A DNA stretch of 64,000 bases, taken from the NCBI GenBank assembly GCA_914767715.1, contig OU612072.1:12462001-12526000 (forward strand). The letters run 5' to 3'. Positions 15,001 to 27,425 of the stretch are shown in pieces; the stretch's first letter is position 1; the number at the start of each line of letters is the position of its first letter. The stretch is from Membranipora membranacea (taxonomy: Eukaryota > Bryozoa > Gymnolaemata > Cheilostomatida > Membraniporidae). The notes under the pieces are model-generated. The model worked only from the letters and a program-made list of their open reading frames with translations, did no database searches and had not been told where the DNA came from. A program made the translations under genes and the position numbers.

Positions 15001-18000
15001 GTATTCTGTCGAGGTAATTTGTAAGAAATCGACAAAAATCGATAGGTACGGTCCTGGGGAAATTAGCCAATAATTGGGCTGAATTTTTTACTCGATTGGA
15101 AACGCTTGACACTCAGTTTTGAGGTTAGAAATGACGTCCCTATATCTCATATAAAATATTAGCTCCCTGTGATGATGCGTATTCTGTCGAGGTATTTTGC
15201 AAGAAATCGACAAAAATCGATACCTACAGTCCTGGGGAGATTAGCAAATAATTGGGCAGAATTCTTTACTCGCTTAGAAACGCTTGAAAATCTGTTTTGA
15301 TGTTCGAAACGACGTCCCTTTATCTCATATAAAATATTAGCTCCCTGTGACGATGCCTATTCTGTCGAGGTAATTCGAAGAAATCGACAAAAATCGATAG
15401 GTACGGTCCTGGGGGAAATTAGCCAATAATTAGGCAGAATTCTTTACTCGCTTAGAAACGCTTGAAACTCTGTTTTGAGGTTCGAAATGACGTCCCTATA
15501 TATCAAATAAAATATTACCTCCCTGTGACGATGCGTATTCTGTCGAGGTTTTTTGTAAGGAATTGACAAAACTCGATAGGTACGGTCCTTGGGAAATTAG
15601 CCAATAATTGGGCAGAATTCTTTACTCGCTTAGAACCGCTTGAAACTCTGTTTTGATGTTCGAAGCGACGTCCCTTCATCTCATATGAAATATTAGCTCC
15701 CGGTGACGATGCGTATTCTGTTGAGGTATTTTGTAAGAAATGGACAAAAATCAATAGGTACGGTCCTGGGGAAATTAGCCAATAATTGGGCTGAATTTTT
15801 TACTCGATTGAAAACGCTTGAAACACTGTTTTGAGGTTCGAAATGACGTCCCCATATCTCATATAAAATATTAGATCCCTCTGACGATGCGTATTCTGTC
15901 GAAGTATTTTGTAAGAATTCGACAAAAATCGATACCTACGGTATTGGGGAGATTACCCAATAATTGGGCAGAATTCTTTACTCACTTAGAAACGCTTGAA
16001 ACACTGTTTTGAGGTTCGAAATGACGTCCCTATGTCTCATATAAAATATTAGCTCCCTGGCACGATGCGTATTCTGTCGAGATATTTTGTAAGAAATCGA
16101 CAAGAATCGATAGGTACGGTCCTTGGGAAATTAGCCAATAATTGGGCAGATTTCTTTACTCGCTTAGAACCGCTTGAAACTCTGTTTTGATGTTCGAAAT
16201 GACGTCCCTATATATCATATAAAATATTAGCTCCCTGTGACGATGCGTATTCTATCGAGGTATTTTGTAAGGAATTGACAAAAATCGATAGGTACGGTCC
16301 TGGGGAAATTAGCCAATAATTTGGCAGAATTCTTTACTCCCTTAGAAACGCTTGAAACTCTCTTTTGATGTTCGAAGCGACGTCCCTTCATCTCATATTA
16401 AATATTAGCTCCCTGTGACGATGCGTATTCTGTTGAGGTATTTTGTAAGAAATCGACAAAAATCAATAGGTACGGTCCTGGGAAAATTAGCCAATAATTG
16501 GGCATGAATTTTTACTCGATTGGAAACGCTTGAAACACTGTTTTGAGGTTCGAAATGACGTCCCCATATCTCATATAAAATATTAGCTCCCTGTGACGAT
16601 GCGTATTCTGTCGAGGTATTTTGTAAGAATTCGACAAAAATCGATACCTACGGTCCTGGGGAGATTACCCAATAATTGGGCAGAGTTCTTTACTCACTTA
16701 GAAACGTTTGAAACACTGTTTTGAGGTTCGAAATGACGTCCCTATGTCTCATATAAAATATTAGCTCCCTGTGACGATGCGTATTCTGCCGAGGTATTTT
16801 GTAAGAAATCGACAAGAATCGATAGGTACGGTCCTTGGGAAATTAGCCAATAATTGGGCAGAATTCTTTACTCGCTTAGAACCGCTTGAAACTCTGTTTT
16901 GATGTTCGAAATGACGTCCCTATATATCATATAAAATATTAGCTCTCTGTGACGATGCGTATTCTGTCGAGGTATTTTGTAAGGAATTGACAAAAATCGA
17001 TAGGTACTGTCCTGGGGAAATTAGCCAATAATTGGGCAGAATTCTTTACTCGCTTAGAAACGCTTGAAACTCTGTTTGGATGTTCGAAATGACGTCCCTT
17101 TATCTCTTATAAAATAATAGCGCCCTGTGACGATGCGTATTCTGTTGAGGTATTTTGTAAGAAATGGACATAAATCAATAGGTCCTGAGGAAATCAGCCA
17201 ATAATTGGGCAGAATTCTTTACTCGCTTAGAAACGCTTGAAACTCTGTTTTGAGGTTCGAAATGACGTCCCGATATCTCATATAAAATATTAGCTCCCTG
17301 TGACGATGCGTATTCTGTCGAGGTATTTTGTAAGAAATCGACAAAAATCGATAGGTACGGTCCTGAGGAAATTAGCCAATAATTTGGCAGAATTCTTTAC
17401 TCGCTTAGAAACGCTTGAAACACAGTTTTGAGGTTCGAAATGACGTCCCCATATCTCATCTAAAATATTAGCTCCCTGTGACGATGCGTATTCCGTTGAG
17501 GTATTTTGTAAGAAATCGACAAAAATCGATAGGTACGGTCCTGGCGAAATTAGCCAATAATTGGGCAGAATTCTTTACTCGCTTAGATACGCTCGAAACT
17601 CTGTTTTGATGTTCGAAATGACGTCCCTATACCTCATATAAAATATTAGCTCCCTGTGACGATGCGTATTCCGTCGAGGTACTTTGTAAGATATCGACAA
17701 AAATCGATAGGTACGGTCCTGGGGAAATTAGCCAATAATTAGGCAGAATTCTTTACTCGCTTAGAAACGCTTGAAACACTGTTTTGAGGTTCGAAATGAT
17801 GTCCCTATATATCACATAAAATATTAGCTCCCTGTGACGATGCGTATTCTGTAGAGGTATTTTGTAAGAAATCGACAAAATTTGATAGGTACGGTCCTGG
17901 GAAAATTAGCCAATGATTGGGCAGAATTCTTAACTCGCTTAGAAACGCTTGAAACTCTGTTTTGAGGTTCGAAATGACGTCCCTATATATCATATAAAAT

Positions 18001-19869
18001 ATTAGCACCCTGTGATGATGCGTATTCTGTCGAGGTATTTTGTAAGGAATTGACAACAATCGATAGGTACAGTCCTGGGGAAATTGGCAAATAATTGGGC
18101 CGAATTCTTTACTCGCTTAGAAACGCTCGAAACTGTGTTTTGAGGTTCGAAATGACGTCCCTATATATCATATAAAATGTTAGCTCCCTGTAACGATGCG
18201 TATTCTGTCGAGGTATTTTGTAAGAAATCGACAAGAATCGATAGGTAAGGTCCGGGGGAAATGAGCCAATAATTGGGCAGAATTCTTTACTCGCTTAGAA
18301 ACGCTTGAAACTCTGTTTTGATGTTCCAAATGACGTACTTTCATCTCATATAAAATAATAGCTCCCTGTGACGATGCGTATTCTGTTGAGGTATTTTGTA
18401 AGAAATCGACAAAATTTGATAGGTACGGTCCTGGGAAAATTAGCCAATGATTGGGCAGAATTCTTTACTCGCTTAGAACCGCTTGAAACTCTGTTTTGAT
18501 ATTCGAAATGACGTCCCTATGTCTCATATAAAATATTAGCTCCCTGTGACGATGCGTATTCTGTCGAGGTATTTTGTAAGGAATTGACAACAATCGATAG
18601 GTACAGTCCTGGGGAAATTAGCCAATAATTGGGCAGAATTCTTTACTCGCGTAGAAACGCTTGAAACTCTGTTTTGATGTTCGAAATGACGTCCTTTCAT
18701 CTCATATAAAATAATAGCTCCCTGTGACAATGCGTATTCTGTTGAGGTATTTTGTAAGAAATCGACAAAATTTGATAGGTACGGTCCTGGGAAAATTAGC
18801 CAATGATTGGGCAGAATTCTTTACTCGCTTAGAACCGCTTGAAACTCTGTTTTGATATTCGAAATGACGTCCCTATGTCTCATATAAAATATTAGCTCCC
18901 TGTGACGATGCGTATTCTGTCGATGTATTTTGCAAGAAATCTACAAAAATCGATAGGTACGGTCCTGGGGAAATTAGCCAATAATTGGGCAGAATTCTTT
19001 ACTCGCTTAGAAACGCTTTAAAATCTGTTTTGATGTTCGAAACGACGTCCCTTCATCTCATATAAAATATTAGCTCCCTGTGACGATGCCTATTCTGTCG
19101 AGGTAATTCGAAGAAATCGACAAAAATCGATAGGTACGGTCCTGGGGGAAATTAGCCAATAATTAGGCAGAATTCTTTACTCGCTTAGAAACGCTTGAAA
19201 CTCTGTTTTGAGGTTCGAAATGACGTCCCTATATATCATATAAAATAATACCTCCCTGTGACGATGCGTATTCTGTCGAGGTTTTTTGTAAGAAATTGAC
19301 AAAACTCGATAGGTACGGTCCTGGGGAAATTAGCCAATAATTGGGCAGAATTCTTTACTCGCTTAGAACCGCTTGAAACTCTGGATGATGTTCGAAATGA
19401 CGTCCCTATATATCATATAAAATATTAGCTCCCTGTGACGATGCGTATTCTGTCGAGGTATTTTGTAAGGAATTGACAAAAATCGATAGGTACGGTCCTG
19501 GGGAAATTAGCCAATAATTGGGCAGAATTCTTTACTCGCTTAGAAACGCTTGAAACTCTGTTTTGATGTTCGAAGCGACGTCCCTTCATCTCATATAAAA
19601 TATTAGCTCCCTGTGACGATGCGTATTCTGTTGAGGTATTTTGTAAGAAATCGACAAAAATTAATAGGTACGGTCCTGGGAAAATTAGCCAATAATTGGG
19701 CTGAATTTTTTACTCGATTTGAAACGCTTGAAACACTGTTTTGAGGTTCGAAATGACGTCCCCATATCTCATATAAAATATTAGCTCCCTGTGACGATGC
19801 GTATTCTGTCGAGGTATTTTGTAAGAATTCGACAAAAATCGATACCTACGGTCCTGGGGAGATTACCCA

Positions 19870-21880
19870 ATAATTGGGCAGAATTCTTTACTCACTTAGA
19901 AACGTTTGAAACACTGTTTTGAGGTTCGAAATGACGTCCCTATGTCTAATATAAAATATTAGCTCCCTGTGACGATGCGTATTCTGTCGAGGTATTTTGT
20001 AAGAAATCGACAAGAATCGATAGGTACGGTCCTTGGGAAATTAGCCAATAATTGGGCAGATTCTTTACTCGCTTAGAACCGCTTGAAACTCTGTTTTGAT
20101 GTTCGAAATGACGTCCCTATATATCATATAAAATATTAGCTCTCTGTGACGATGCGTATTCTGTCGAGGTATTTTGTAAGGAATTGACAAAAATCGATAG
20201 GTACGGTCCTGGAGAAATTAGCCAATAATTGAGCAGAATTCTTTACTCGCTTAGAAACGCTTGAAACTCTGTTTGGATGTTCGAAATGACGTCCCTTCAT
20301 CTCATATAAAATAATAGCTCCCTGTGACGATGCGTATTCTGTCGAGGTAATTTGTAAGAAATCGACAAAAATCGATAGGTACGGTCCTGGGGAAATTAGC
20401 CAATAATTAGGCAGAATTCTTTACTCGCCTAGAAACGCTTGAAACATTGTTTTGAGGTTCGAAATGACTTCCCTATATATCACATAAAATATTAGCTCCC
20501 TGTGACGATGCGTATTCTGTAGAGGTATTTTGTAAGAAATCGACAAAATTTGATAGGTACGGTCCTGGGAAAATTAGCCAATAATTTGGCAGAATTCTTT
20601 ACTCGCTTAGACACGCTTGAAACACTGTTTTCGGGTTTGAAATGACGTCCCCATATCTCATATAAAATATTAGCTCCCTGTGACGATGCGTATTCTGTCG
20701 AGGTATTTTGTAAGAAATCGACAAAAATCGATAGGTACGGTGCTGGGGAAATTAGCCAATAATTGGGCAGAATTCTTTACTCGCTTAGAAACGCTTGAAA
20801 CTCTGTTTTGAGGTTCGAAATGACGTCCCTATATCTTATATAATATATCAGCTCCCGTGACGGTCCGTATTCTGTCGAGGTTTTTTGTAAGAAATCGACT
20901 AAAATTAATAGGTCCAGTCCTGGGGAAATTAGCCAATAATTGGGCAGAATTCTTTACTCGTTTAGAAACGCTTGAAACACTGTTTTGAGGTTTGAAATGA
21001 CGTCCATATATCTCATATAAAATATTAGCTCCCTGTGACGATGCGTATTCTGTCGAGGTATTTTGTAAGAAATCGACAAAAATCGATATTTACGATCCTG
21101 GGGAAATTAGCCAATAATTGGGCAGAATTCTTTACTCACTTAGAAACGTTTGAAACACTGTTTTGAGGTTCGAAATGACGTCCCTATGTCTAATATAAAA
21201 TATTAGCTCCCTGTGACGATGCGTATTCTGTCGAGGTATTTTGTAAGAAATCGACAAGAATCGATAGGTACGGTCCTTGGGAAATTAGCCAATAATTGGG
21301 CAGATTCTTTACTCGCTTAGAACCGCTTGAAACTCTGTTTTGATGTTTGAAATGACGTCCCTATATATCATATAAAATATTAGCTCTCTGTGACGATGCG
21401 TATTCTGTCGAGGTATTTTGTAAGGAATTGACAAAAATCGATAGGTACGGTCCTGGAGAAATTAGCCAATAATTGAGCAGAATTCTTTACTCGCTTAGAA
21501 ACGCTTGAAACTCTGTTTGGATGTTCGAAATGACGTCCCTTCATCTCATATAAAATAATAGCTCCCTGTGACGATGCGTATTCTGTCGAGGTAATTTGTA
21601 AGAAATCGACAAAAATCGATAGGTACGGTCCTGGGGAAATTAGCCAATAATTAGGCAGAATTCTTTACTCGCCTAGAAACGCTTGAAACATTGTTTTGAG
21701 GTTCGAAATGACTTCCCTATATATCACATAAAATATTAGCTCCCTGTGACGATGCGTATTCTGTAGAGGTATTTTGTAAGAAATCGACAAAATTTGATAG
21801 GTACGGTCTTGGGAAAATTAGCCAATAATTTGGCAGAATTCTTTACTCGCTTAGACACGCTTGAAACACTGTTTTCGGGT
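19870..21880. repeat. about 1246-bp (seven-monomer) higher-order duplication
   Basis: Monomers in 19870-20640 recur in the same order at about 21120-21880, an offset near 1246 bp (seven monomers). Shared private variants include ATGACTTCCCTATATATCAC and GTTTTCGGGTTTGAAATG. The two copies differ at only a few positions, so the exchange is recent compared with average monomer divergence. Confidence 0.8.
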
Positions 21881-22269
21881 TTGAAATGACGTCCCCATAT
21901 CTCATATAAAATATTAGCTCCCTGTGACGATGCGTATTCTGTCGAGGTATTTTGTAAGAAATCGACAAAAATCGATAGGTACGATCCTGGGGAAATTAGC
22001 CAATAATTGGGCAGAATTCTTTACTCGCTTAGAAACGCTTGAAACTCTGTTTTGAGGTTCGAAATGACGTCCCTATATCTCATATAATATATCAGCTCCC
22101 GTGACGGTCCGTATTCTGTCGAGGTTTTTTGTAAGAAATCGACTAAAATTAATAGGTCCAGTCCTGGGGAAATTAGCCAATAATTGGGCAGAATTCTTTA
22201 CTCGTTTAGAAACGCTTGAAACACTGTTTTGAGGTTTGAAATGACGTCCATATATCTCATAAAAAATAT

Positions 22270-23645
22270 TAGCTCCCTGTGACGATGCGTATTCTGTCGA
22301 GGTATTTTGTAAGAAATCGACAAAAATCGATATTTACGATCCTGGGGAAATTAGCCAATAATTAGGCAGAATTCTTTACTCGCTTAGAAACGCATGAAAC
22401 ACTGTTTTGAGGTTCGAAATGACGTCCCCATATCTCATCTAAAATATTAGCTCCCTGTGACGATGCGTATTCTGTCGAGGTAATTTGTAAGAAATCGACA
22501 AAAATCAATAGGTAAGGTCCTGGGGAAATGAGCCAATAATTGGGCAGAATTCTTAACTCGCTTAGAAACGCTTGAAACTCTGTTTTGAGGTTCGAAATGA
22601 CGTTTCTATATATCATATAAAATATTAGCACCCTGTGATGATGCGTATTCTGTCGAGGTATTTTGTAAGGAATTGACTACAATCGATAGGTACAGTCCTG
22701 GGGAAATTAGCAAATAATTGGGCAGAATTCTTTACTCGCTTAGAAACGCTCGAAACTCTGTTTTGAGGTTCGAAATGACGTCCCTATATCTCATATAAAA
22801 TGTTAGCTCCCTGTAACGATGCGTATTCTGTCGAGGTATTTTGTAAGAAATCGACAAGAATCAATAGGTAAGGTCCTGGGGAAATGAGCCAATAATTGGG
22901 CAGAATTCTTTACTCGCTTAGAAACGCTTGAAACTCTGTTTTGAGGTTCGAAATGACGTCCCTATATCTCATATAAAATATTAGCTCCCTGTGACGATGC
23001 ATATTCTGTCGAGGTATTTTGTAAGGAATCGACAAAAATCAATAGGTACGGTCCTGGGGAAATTAGCCAATAATTGGGCAGAACTCTTTACTCGCTTAGA
23101 AACGCTTGAAACACTGTTTTGAGGTTCGAAATGACGTCCATATATCTCATATAAAATATTAGCTCCCTGTGACGATGCGTATTCTGTCGAGGTATTTTGT
23201 AAGAAATCGACAAAAATCGATATTTACGATCCTGGGGAAATTAGCCAATAATTAGGCAGAATTCTTTACTCGCTTAGAAACGCATGAAACACTGTTTTGA
23301 GGTTCGAAATGACGTCCCCATATCTCATCTAAAATATTAGCTCCCTGTGACGATGCGTATTCTGTCGAGGTAATTTGTAAGAAATCGACAAAAATCAATA
23401 GGTAAGGTCCTTGGGAAATGAGCCAATAATTGGGCAGAATTCTTAACTCGCTTAGAAACGCTTGAAACTCTGTTTTGAGGTTCGAAATGACGTCCCTATA
23501 TATCATATAAAATATTAGCACCCTGTGATGATGCGTATTCTGTCGAGGTATTTTGTAAGGAATTGACTACAATCGATAGGTACAGTCCTGGGGAAATTAG
23601 CAAATAATTGGGCAGAATTCTTTACTCGCTTAGAAACGCTTGAAA
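22270..23645. repeat. 890-bp (five-monomer) higher-order duplication in the satellite
   Basis: The stretch around 22270-22760 recurs almost unchanged at 23160-23645, an offset of 890 bp, exactly five 178-bp monomers. Shared private variants include the rare phrases CGATATTTACGATCCTGG and GTGATGATGCG. This is the most distal and one of the cleanest recent duplications in the array. Confidence 0.85.
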
Positions 23646-23938
23646 CTCTGTTTTGAGGTTCGAAATGACGTCCCTATATCTCATATAAAATATTAGCTCC
23701 CTGTGACGATGCATATTCTGTCGAGGTATTTTGTAAGGAATCGACAAAAATCAATAGGTACGGTCCTGGGGAAATTAGCCAATAATTGGGCAGAACTCTT
23801 TACTCGCTTAGAAACGCTTGAAACACTGTTTTGAGGTTCGAAATGACGTCCCTATATCTCATATAAAATATTAGCTCCCTGTGACGATGCGTCTTCTGTC
23901 GAGGTGTTTTGCAGGAAATCGACAAAAATCGATAGGTA

Positions 23939-24394
23939 CTTCAAGGCAGGGTTCCCTTCAAGGCAAACACGAGTTACTATCCTTGCATCAGCCAACTTGA
24001 TCGCATTTTTAATAAAACCTGCAGAAACAAAAGAAAACCTCATTCATCCCCAAAAAACAAACCATCAAATGTCCTATATCTAGCTATAATGCTATAGTAG
24101 TGTTTAACTGTTCCTTCAAGTCGTAAACTTGGCAACTCCATAGTTTCCATTACAGGCCAGAATGAACTTGTATACCTTCCTAGAGCTAGTCCAATAATTA
24201 AAAAAATATTACAATTCATATAACTGTGACCATTTTATACCCAGCTTCTGTCCTTGGGTTTGGTTAGGTGGTTTAATATTGGTGGAGCAAACAAACTCAG
24301 CCTTATAGTCTCCCAAGGGCATAGTGAGGAAATCTGCATTCGGTATCCTGAATTTATGGTCATACAAAAATCCCTCATTTCCCTCAATATACAC
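23939..24394 (-). CDS. three exons of an unidentified gene, truncated by the satellite
   Basis: Reading right to left, exon A is 24394-24241, exon B 24185-24063 and exon C 24018 to about 23939. The introns are only 55 and 44 nt. Exon A follows an acceptor at TTTTAAACAG; donors are GTATAA and GTTTGT; acceptors are GGACTAG and TTGTTTCTGCAG. Both junctions are phase 1 and keep one open frame of roughly 118 codons, which chance rarely gives. Residues include IEGNEGFLYDHKFRIPNAD, then SSFWPVMETMELPSL, then DARIVTRVCLEGNPALK. I do not recognise the family. Coding continues to the satellite edge, where it becomes monomer sequence, so the 3' part is missing or lies beyond the array. Upstream exons were not found; a retroelement relic occupies the next stretch. 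It could be a live gene with a satellite-filled intron or a stranded fragment. Confidence 0.55.
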
Positions 24395-24429
24395 CTGTTT
24401 AAAATGAGACAGCTCGGATATTATGAGAA

Positions 24430-25330
24430 CCTGACAAAGCCGGTGGCAAACTTTCTTCAAGATAAAAGCAATGTGTCAAGTATGGGCTGTAACATCGAGC
24501 TATATTGACTCAGAAATAGGAACTCCACAAGGGACTAAACTGGGTCCGCTATTATGGTTAATCTTATTGCAATGATCTCACAGTAGAAGGTTACTATCAC
24601 ATCAAGTATGCAGATGATACAAATTTCTTTATACCAGTCACAGACCACCAAGACTCATCTGCTATACTACCAGCTCCAAATACTACTAAGGACTGGTCAG
24701 CCTCCATGAACATGATACTTAATGCATCTAAGACGGTGATTATGAATGCTACGCTAACCAACCCGGTCGCACATGATGTCAGTTTTCTTTTTGATGATTC
24801 TGTTTAAACACCTTGTGATGCTATGAAGTTTTTGGGGTACAGATTGATAAGAACCTGAATTTTAATGCCCACACTGATGAAATTATAAGAAAATGTAGAT
24901 CTAGACTATTTTTGATGAATAAACTTAATACAATAGGCCTTAATGTTGAGGGATTGAAAATTTTTTATACCAGTAATGTCAGATCTAGGATTACCTATGG
25001 CTCCCCAGCTTGGTACTGTTTTTTATCTGATACTAACAAACTGAGACTAGAGAATATGCAGAAATCATTCATCAATTTTATATTACCGAGTTCAATAATG
25101 ATGAGGCCCTAATAGCTTTCGATTTACCAAAGCTAAATAAGTTTTTATTTGATATCTCTGAATGCCATTCTAGTAAGATTTTGAATAATGTACACAATCC
25201 TCTGTATGACCGAATCATTTTAAGCCACGATTGATTGTCCTATTAATCGAAGTACTTTCCCAGACCTGCCAGATGCCGCACAGTGAAAAGGAAACATAGT
25301 TTTTTCAATTACTGTATGGTGTTTCGGAAC
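24430..25330 (+). pseudogene. degenerate non-LTR retrotransposon reverse transcriptase
   Basis: Three-frame reading shows successive reverse-transcriptase blocks: SSYIDSEIGTPQGTKLGPLL near 24495-24560, then NDLTVEGYYHIKYADDTNFF with the catalytic YADD at 24607-24618, then MKFLG, then LKIFYTSNVRSRITYGSPAW in the thumb region near 24957, and a C-terminal stretch with NNVHNPLYDRIILSH near 25185-25230. Frameshifts lie near 24470, between 24560 and 24571, and near 24820-24850. Stop codons also break it, so it is dead. Block order and motifs are those of LINE elements of the CR1/jockey type. No endonuclease or 5' part is visible. It lies just upstream of, and opposite to, the minus-strand exons at 23939-24394, perhaps inside one of that gene's introns. 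Confidence 0.85.
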
Positions 25331-26387
25331 AACAGTTTGATCTATTTACAATAATTTTTGAATGCCAAATAGCTCTTGAAGCATCCATTTTGTCGCATAA
25401 TTGTGATAGAGGATGTAAAATAAACCTAATTCCTAATACCTAAAGTCTCAATATGTCTAAACATACTCATCACCTCATTAGGGAATAATGGTCACAAACA
25501 CAACAAAGGCATCTATCCACGTATAGAAAGATTTTATATCTTTGGTGATCTTAGCTAATTGAAATTTACCGTCCCTGAAGGTAACTGGGTTACCTTCATC
25601 AACTCAAAAGTCAGAGGCATCATTTTTAAAAATTGTCTGAAGTAACTATCTTTCCTTCTCTAATCTTTGACACCGTGGATTCTGGTACATGGCTCACAAA
25701 TGGCTTGTAAGGTGGACTGGTAAACTTTGTATTACCTGTTGTACTGCCGCTGTTGGCTATGCTATCACTGCAGGAGCTCCCCAGCCTGCATTGCTGCCTA
25801 TTTGTTGAATGCTTGCTGCCTCGCTCTCCTAAGAGTGCTCCACAAAAGATTCCTTATTTACCAGATGCTCCTACTGAAATGGTGAAGAATAGGACGCCAA
25901 CGGAACATTTTAATATTCATCGGAGAAAAATATTTATGGACATATATAATTGGAATTTTTTGTAAGATCGGTGTGATCAGGATTTTCACATGCAATGTCT
26001 TTGAGTATTTCCAGAAAATAGAGCATCTCCATGACTATATTTCAGAGTGACGCTAGCCCACAGTCTCAGATTAAATTCTGAACTGGACGAGGCCACATCA
26101 CCATGATATCCGGTCTGCACCAATGATTTTTTCAGATATCCATGAGCGTGGAAGTTCAGTCTATTAAACAGCTCTTGGGGATCCATCTACAGCAAGTTAT
26201 TTGACCCTTTAGTTATGAGACTGATGTCATAGTAAAGGTGTAGCTAGACAGGCCCACAAAGTCGTGTGGGGAGGCAATTCCACGCGTGGTTCTTGACAAA
26301 CCATGCCGTTGGGCATGCTAACGATGCGTCTTTTCAAAGACCAGAATGTTCGTGTTGTTAACCACGTTGTGAACCTACGCTTCTGTC

Positions 26388-26458
26388 ATTGGCCAGTTGG
26401 TACAATAGAGCGTATTCAATTGGTCATTACTCCTTACTCATTGGTCATGGCTCATTGG
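26388..26458. promoter_or_regulatory. cluster of four ATTGG (inverted CCAAT) motifs
   Basis: ATTGG occurs at 26388, 26419, 26440 and 26454, three of them within the phrase ATTGGTCA. CCAAT boxes are known NF-Y sites in animal promoters and are often clustered. No confident transcription unit starts nearby, so this may simply be a degenerate short tandem repeat. Confidence 0.3.
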
Positions 26459-27358
26459 TCACTCACTTAGCAATGTTGTAACAAGGTAAGAAAAGTGCAT
26501 GTGTTTAGCCTATGAAGCCACGCCCACCACGCGTGGGAAGACAATTCCACGCATTTCGTGGGCCCATGTAGCAAGGACTTTATGCTTTGGTAGCTCTTCC
26601 CACAGAAAACTTGTATTAGCTCATCCTACAAAATTAAAATCAACAGAGATACCCATAAGATTCTTCTCTATCTGCTCAGCTGTGGCATCAGATTCAGCAA
26701 TTTCATGCAAATGAGAAAAACTAACTATCAGCGCCTGTAAGAAATATGTGTGTGTAAAATTTTCTTTTCACAGAATTGCTAACAAGACTGGAAAAATAAA
26801 GAGGGGGGAGAGGGAGAGGAACCCAAACACTTTCTTTTTGTAGGACAACGCGTTTATGCTTGGAAACTTTCTTGTACTGATTTCTAAATTTTTGTTTACA
26901 TTATCATATAAATGCCCACAGGAGTATTGCTTTCCCCATGCATACCGCATATCATCTTGCTTTGCGAAATTAAAAACTGGTATTCACACAGAATACGGAT
27001 ACCAAACCACTGACAACGATGGCGTACAAACAGTATTAAATTGCGGCCACTAATTGCAAAGCCCTCGCCAATGTTACTGCTCATAAGAACCCACATACTG
27101 ATTCCCGGTCTATGTGTTCATGGATGGCCTTCATGTATTATAAGTGTTGGTCTCCAAGCTTTTTTCATCAGGAGGTGGAAGCACCTGTTTGTTTTGACAT
27201 GGTCAAACAGCTGGAGAACAGTTAAAGTGTTTGTAAAGGATCAGGGTTTTTGGTATCATTCTAGAGATCTCAGTCTAGGTTAGAACATTATTCTATGTTC
27301 AAAAGCAGCCTGTGGCCCAGTTATGACTTATTTGCCCTCAAAGTTGGGATGAGAAGGT

Positions 27359-27425
27359 ACTAAAAAGGTACTATTTTTTTTCCTTTGGAGTTGTGATCAC
27401 TTGTTGAAAATAGTACCTTTTTAGT
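27359..27425. repeat. inverted repeat with 19-bp perfect arms
   Basis: ACTAAAAAGGTACTATTTT at 27359-27377 is exactly complementary to 27407-27425, with a 29-nt spacer. It could be the core of a small inverted-repeat element or could form a hairpin. No gene adjoins it. Confidence 0.85.

Larger units (their letters stand above)
1..23938. repeat. 178-bp tandem satellite array, about 134 copies
   Basis: Head-to-tail monomers recur every 178 bp; the phrase TGAGGTTCGAAATGACGTC begins at 1, 179, 357, 535 and so on. Copies differ by substitutions and small indels. Most monomers contain GACGTC, ATCGAT and GAATTC and about ten CpG dinucleotides. Monomer types recur in conserved order, so the array has higher-order structure: blocks repeat at offsets of about 890, 1246, 3020 and 7823 bp. 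The array runs off the left edge and ends abruptly in mid-monomer near 23938. Monomer size is in the range of nucleosome-length centromeric satellites, but function is inference. The many 60-90 codon frames inside it are by-products of the repeat and are not genes. Confidence 0.97.

Noticed and set aside
1641-23521. Many 63-92-codon frames on both strands inside the satellite.
   Set aside because: They repeat with the monomer, differ only as monomers differ, and show no splice or domain features. They come from a stop-poor phase of the 178-bp unit.
1-23938. CENP-B box in the satellite (CG...A..CG around CGCTTAGAAACGC).
   Set aside because: The spacing between the two CG pairs is 8, not 7, and the required TTCG and CGGG are not both present.
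24254-24508. 84-codon plus-strand frame over exon A.
   Set aside because: Its first part is antisense to the spliced minus-strand exon; only its end overlaps the reverse-transcriptase relic.
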